A stretch of 5,697 bases of DNA from an uncultured Rhizobiaceae group bacterium (GTDB lineage: Bacteria > Pseudomonadota > Alphaproteobacteria > Rhizobiales > Rhizobiaceae): NCBI GenBank assembly GCA_937944075.1, contig CALDZZ010000222.1, positions 1 through 5,697 on the forward strand, given 5' to 3'. The position numbers and the translations under genes are program-made. The notes below the pieces were generated by a model that saw only the letters and a program-made list of their open reading frames with translations, had not been told where the DNA came from and made no database searches. Position 1 is the stretch's first letter. Each line of letters starts with the position of its first letter. Positions 4,082-5,697 of the stretch are shown piece after piece.

Positions 4082-5486
4082 TCAAAGAGGTCATGAACTG
4101 CCTTACGCAATTCAGAACCATCGTGCTGGAAATGCCGGCAAGGTTTTTAGCAGCATTATTGCTGCTATCGTTGTTTCAGGCTGTGTATCACAACAATCTG
4201 CACTGGAATTGAATAATTCGGTTGCAAGCAACCCATCGCAACAAACTGCCGCATTCAATAGTGCAGAGGCGACAACGCAACCCAATATCATTCCTATCAA
4301 GGCGCCCCGTCCCGCCACTGCAGTTGCCCAGGTCAATACGCAAGTCAATACGCAGACACAAGCTGCCGTGCAAACGGCTCAAACGACCGTTGCCAATAAT
4401 ACTCCGGTTCCAGCGGCTACTGTTGCACAAACCGCCCCTGCCAACACGCTTGCAGTTTCCGATACAACTCAAACCAATTCACCTGGTGCAAATGTCATAG
4501 CGCAAGCAACCAGCCAGACCGGTGATTCTCAGGCTGTCACAGCACAAGTCTCGCAAACAGCACCTGCTCAGGCAATTACCACGCCTCAACCTGCACAAAC
4601 AACAGCACAACAGGTCGCTGTTGCCGTACCGCAGGCAAAACCGACAACCGCTGCAAGTCAAAACACGCCTGCACAACCCTCCAATACTGTAGAGGTAGCT
4701 TCATTGTCACCAACAGTGAGTGGTGCTCAGGCTGCAAAAGCGCCTCAGGCTCAAGCAGTCCGGAAACAGGGCTTTTTTGAAAAACTCTTTGCGCCAAGAC
4801 CAAAGGCGCCAGTACCTCAACAAACTGCAAGTACTGCAACCGCCGTTGGAGATACTCCAACCCCTGCGACACGCATTGCAACTGCCAGCACCGTTGCTGC
4901 CAAGAACAAACCCCAAATAGTCAAACCGGCGCCGCGCAAGCCAGCCAAGATTGTGGCGAAAGCCAGAACTTCAAACGCAGCTAGCGGCTCAGCCCTGCCC
5001 GGTGTTAAATCCAACAGTGAAATTTTCGGGATCAAGAACGAAGGCAGCGCGTCTTCAAAAAACAAATCCAAAAATACACAGGTTGCTTCTGTCGGATCAT
5101 TGGGAAGGCTTTCGCCAAAGGGATTGCGACTGCAACACTCCAAAGTTCAGGTTGCCTGCCTGAAACCCGGTGTTCTGCGCATCTTGAAAATGGTTGAACG
5201 CCGCTATGGCAAAAAGCCGATTATCACTTCCGGCTATCGCAGCCCAAAAGGCAACCGTCGTGCAGGTGGCGCCAGAAACTCGCAACATATTTTCTGCAAG
5301 GCAGTTGATATTCAGGTGCCAGGCGTCTCAAAGTGGCAGGTTGCCAAATATATCCGCACAATCCCTGGACGTGGTGGTGTTGGAACCTATTGCCGTACCA
5401 AGTCCGTGCATTTTGATATCGGTTCAAAACGCGATTGGCATCACCCATGCAGAAAGTCTTCCAAGCGCAAGCGTAAGAAAGCCTAA
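4065..5486 (+). CDS. M15A/DUF882-like peptidase-domain lipoprotein with long low-complexity region
   Basis: The 473-residue product begins with a basic n-region (NHRAGNAGK), a hydrophobic core VFSSIIAAIVV and lipobox VSGC, predicting a lipoprotein with Cys40 as first mature residue. Residues 45-232 are a low-complexity Ala/Gln/Thr/Val/Pro stretch, probably disordered. KQGFFEKLFAPRPKAP (234-249) and a basic Pro/Lys segment (282-301) follow. The C-terminal domain (about 350-462) is of the Peptidase_M15_3/YcbK type: ITSGYRSP (387-394), SQHIFCKAVDIQVPG (406-420), GRGGVGTYC (435-443) and SVHFDIG (447-453). His408, Asp415 and His449 match the zinc ligands of D,D-/L,D-carboxypeptidases, so an action on peptidoglycan peptides is likely but substrate and activity are unproven. 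The tail is strongly basic (KSSKRKRKKA). TTG at 4065 is the only plausible in-frame start after the stop at 4014, yet its ribosome site is poor; CTG at 4098, 7 nt after AGAGG, is an alternative. Confidence 0.85.
   Translation: MYNDDNQRGHELPYAIQNHRAGNAGKVFSSIIAAIVVSGCVSQQSALELNNSVASNPSQQTAAFNSAEATTQPNIIPIKAPRPATAVAQVNTQVNTQTQAAVQTAQTTVANNTPVPAATVAQTAPANTLAVSDTTQTNSPGANVIAQATSQTGDSQAVTAQVSQTAPAQAITTPQPAQTTAQQVAVAVPQAKPTTAASQNTPAQPSNTVEVASLSPTVSGAQAAKAPQAQAVRKQGFFEKLFAPRPKAPVPQQTASTATAVGDTPTPATRIATASTVAAKNKPQIVKPAPRKPAKIVAKARTSNAASGSALPGVKSNSEIFGIKNEGSASSKNKSKNTQVASVGSLGRLSPKGLRLQHSKVQVACLKPGVLRILKMVERRYGKKPIITSGYRSPKGNRRAGGARNSQHIFCKAVDIQVPGVSKWQVAKYIRTIPGRGGVGTYCRTKSVHFDIGSKRDWHHPCRKSSKRKRKKA
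4332..4355 (+). repeat. Tandem 12-nt repeat inside the lipoprotein gene
   Basis: GTCAATACGCAA (4332-4343) is followed directly by GTCAATACGCAG (4344-4355), 11 of 12 identical and in frame, encoding VNTQ twice. It indicates growth of the low-complexity region by slippage. Confidence 0.7.
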
Positions 5487-5510
5487 ATCAGCTTGGGATA
5501 ATCCTGATTT
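5485..5510 (+). terminator. Weak inverted repeat at the end of the lipoprotein gene
   Basis: AAATCAG (5485-5491), overlapping the stop codon, pairs with CTGATTT (5504-5510) across 12 nt. The sequence after it is T-rich but has no clear T-run. It could be a 3' stabilising hairpin or a poor terminator. Confidence 0.28.
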
Positions 5511-5582
5511 GATTGATTCGGGCGATAAAAATATCTTGCCTGAAAATAAATTGAAAATTTTTGCAAAAAACCTAAATTACTG

Positions 5583-5611
5583 CTTGAAGCTTTTGAAATT
5601 CGCTTCTATAC
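5583..5611 (+). promoter_or_regulatory. Promoter of tRNA-Glu
   Basis: CTTGAA (5583-5588), a 17-nt spacer and CTATAC (5606-5611) closely match the alphaproteobacterial sigma-70 stable-RNA promoter CTTGAC-N17-CTATAT. Transcription would start near 5618, about 9 nt before the tRNA 5' end. GAAGC (5586-5590) and GCTTC (5602-5606) form a dyad across the spacer. Confidence 0.7.
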
Positions 5612-5626
5612 AACGCTCACACTGAT

Positions 5627-5697
5627 GCTCCCTTCGTCTATCGGTTAGGACGCCAGGTTTTCAACCTGGAAAGAGGGGTTCGATTCCCCTAGGGAGT
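5627..5697 (+). tRNA. tRNA-Glu (anticodon TTC), 3' end cut by the window edge
   Basis: Positions 1-72 of the tRNA are present. The acceptor GCTCCCT (5627-5633) pairs with AGGGAGT (5691-5697). The D arm is GTCT/GGAC, and the anticodon stem CCAGG/CCTGG encloses TTTTCAA with anticodon TTC (5660-5662). The T arm is AGGGG/CCCCT around TTCGATT. The first acceptor pair is G-U. The discriminator base and any CCA fall beyond the window. It reads GAA and GAG codons and has its own promoter. Confidence 0.95.

Noticed and set aside
4093..4215. Off-frame ATG at 4093 giving a hydrophobic signal-like peptide (contains ARFLAALLLLSLFQA)
   Set aside because: AGAGG is only 2 nt before this ATG and the frame stops after about 40 codons. 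The lipobox and all later domains are in the 4065 frame.
4112..5143. Several long minus-strand and off-frame open frames across the lipoprotein gene
   Set aside because: The Ala/Gln/Thr-rich codon pattern leaves other frames free of stops; their translations are Leu/Arg/Cys-rich shadows with no domain.

Overview
The window looks like chromosomal DNA from an alphaproteobacterium, most likely a Hyphomicrobiales (Rhizobiales) relative of moderate GC. The evidence is an NDUFS4-type complex I accessory subunit, a two-domain cold-shock protein next to a DUF192 protein, an M15A lipoprotein with the 'SQHIFCKAVDIQVPG' signature, and a tRNA promoter of the CTTGA/CTATA type. The assignment is inference from family knowledge; no species is claimed.

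Layout. Positions 1-327 (minus) hold the first 109 codons of an MttB-family (COG5598) methyltransferase that runs off the left edge. A 272-nt divergent spacer with a 13-nt tandem repeat separates it from a LigE-like glutathione S-transferase (600-1286, plus). A leftward housekeeping block follows. In transcription order it is: two-domain cold-shock protein (3215-2634), secreted DUF192 protein (2550-2035, TTG start), tRNA-Pro(TGG), NDUFS4-like complex I subunit (1836-1531), tRNA-Arg(TCT). To the right, on the plus strand, are glyoxalase I (gloA, 3390-3842), a long low-complexity M15A peptidase-like lipoprotein (4065-5486, probable TTG start), and tRNA-Glu(TTC), which lacks only its last base and CCA at the right edge.

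How the genes relate. GloA and the GST both use glutathione but are in separate transcription units. The complex I subunit gene sits 36 nt after the 3' end of tRNA-Pro, so its mRNA is probably freed by tRNA processing. The M15A lipoprotein probably acts on the cell envelope. A CtrA-like box and a GANTC site upstream of it hint at cell-cycle control.

I see no mobile element, CRISPR array, phage or defence system. The genes are ordinary core genes. The points worth a second look are regulatory: alternative RNA pairing before the DUF192 gene, a dyad over the gloA -35, the tRNA-mRNA-tRNA arrangement, the CtrA-like site, and the uncertain start of the M15A gene.
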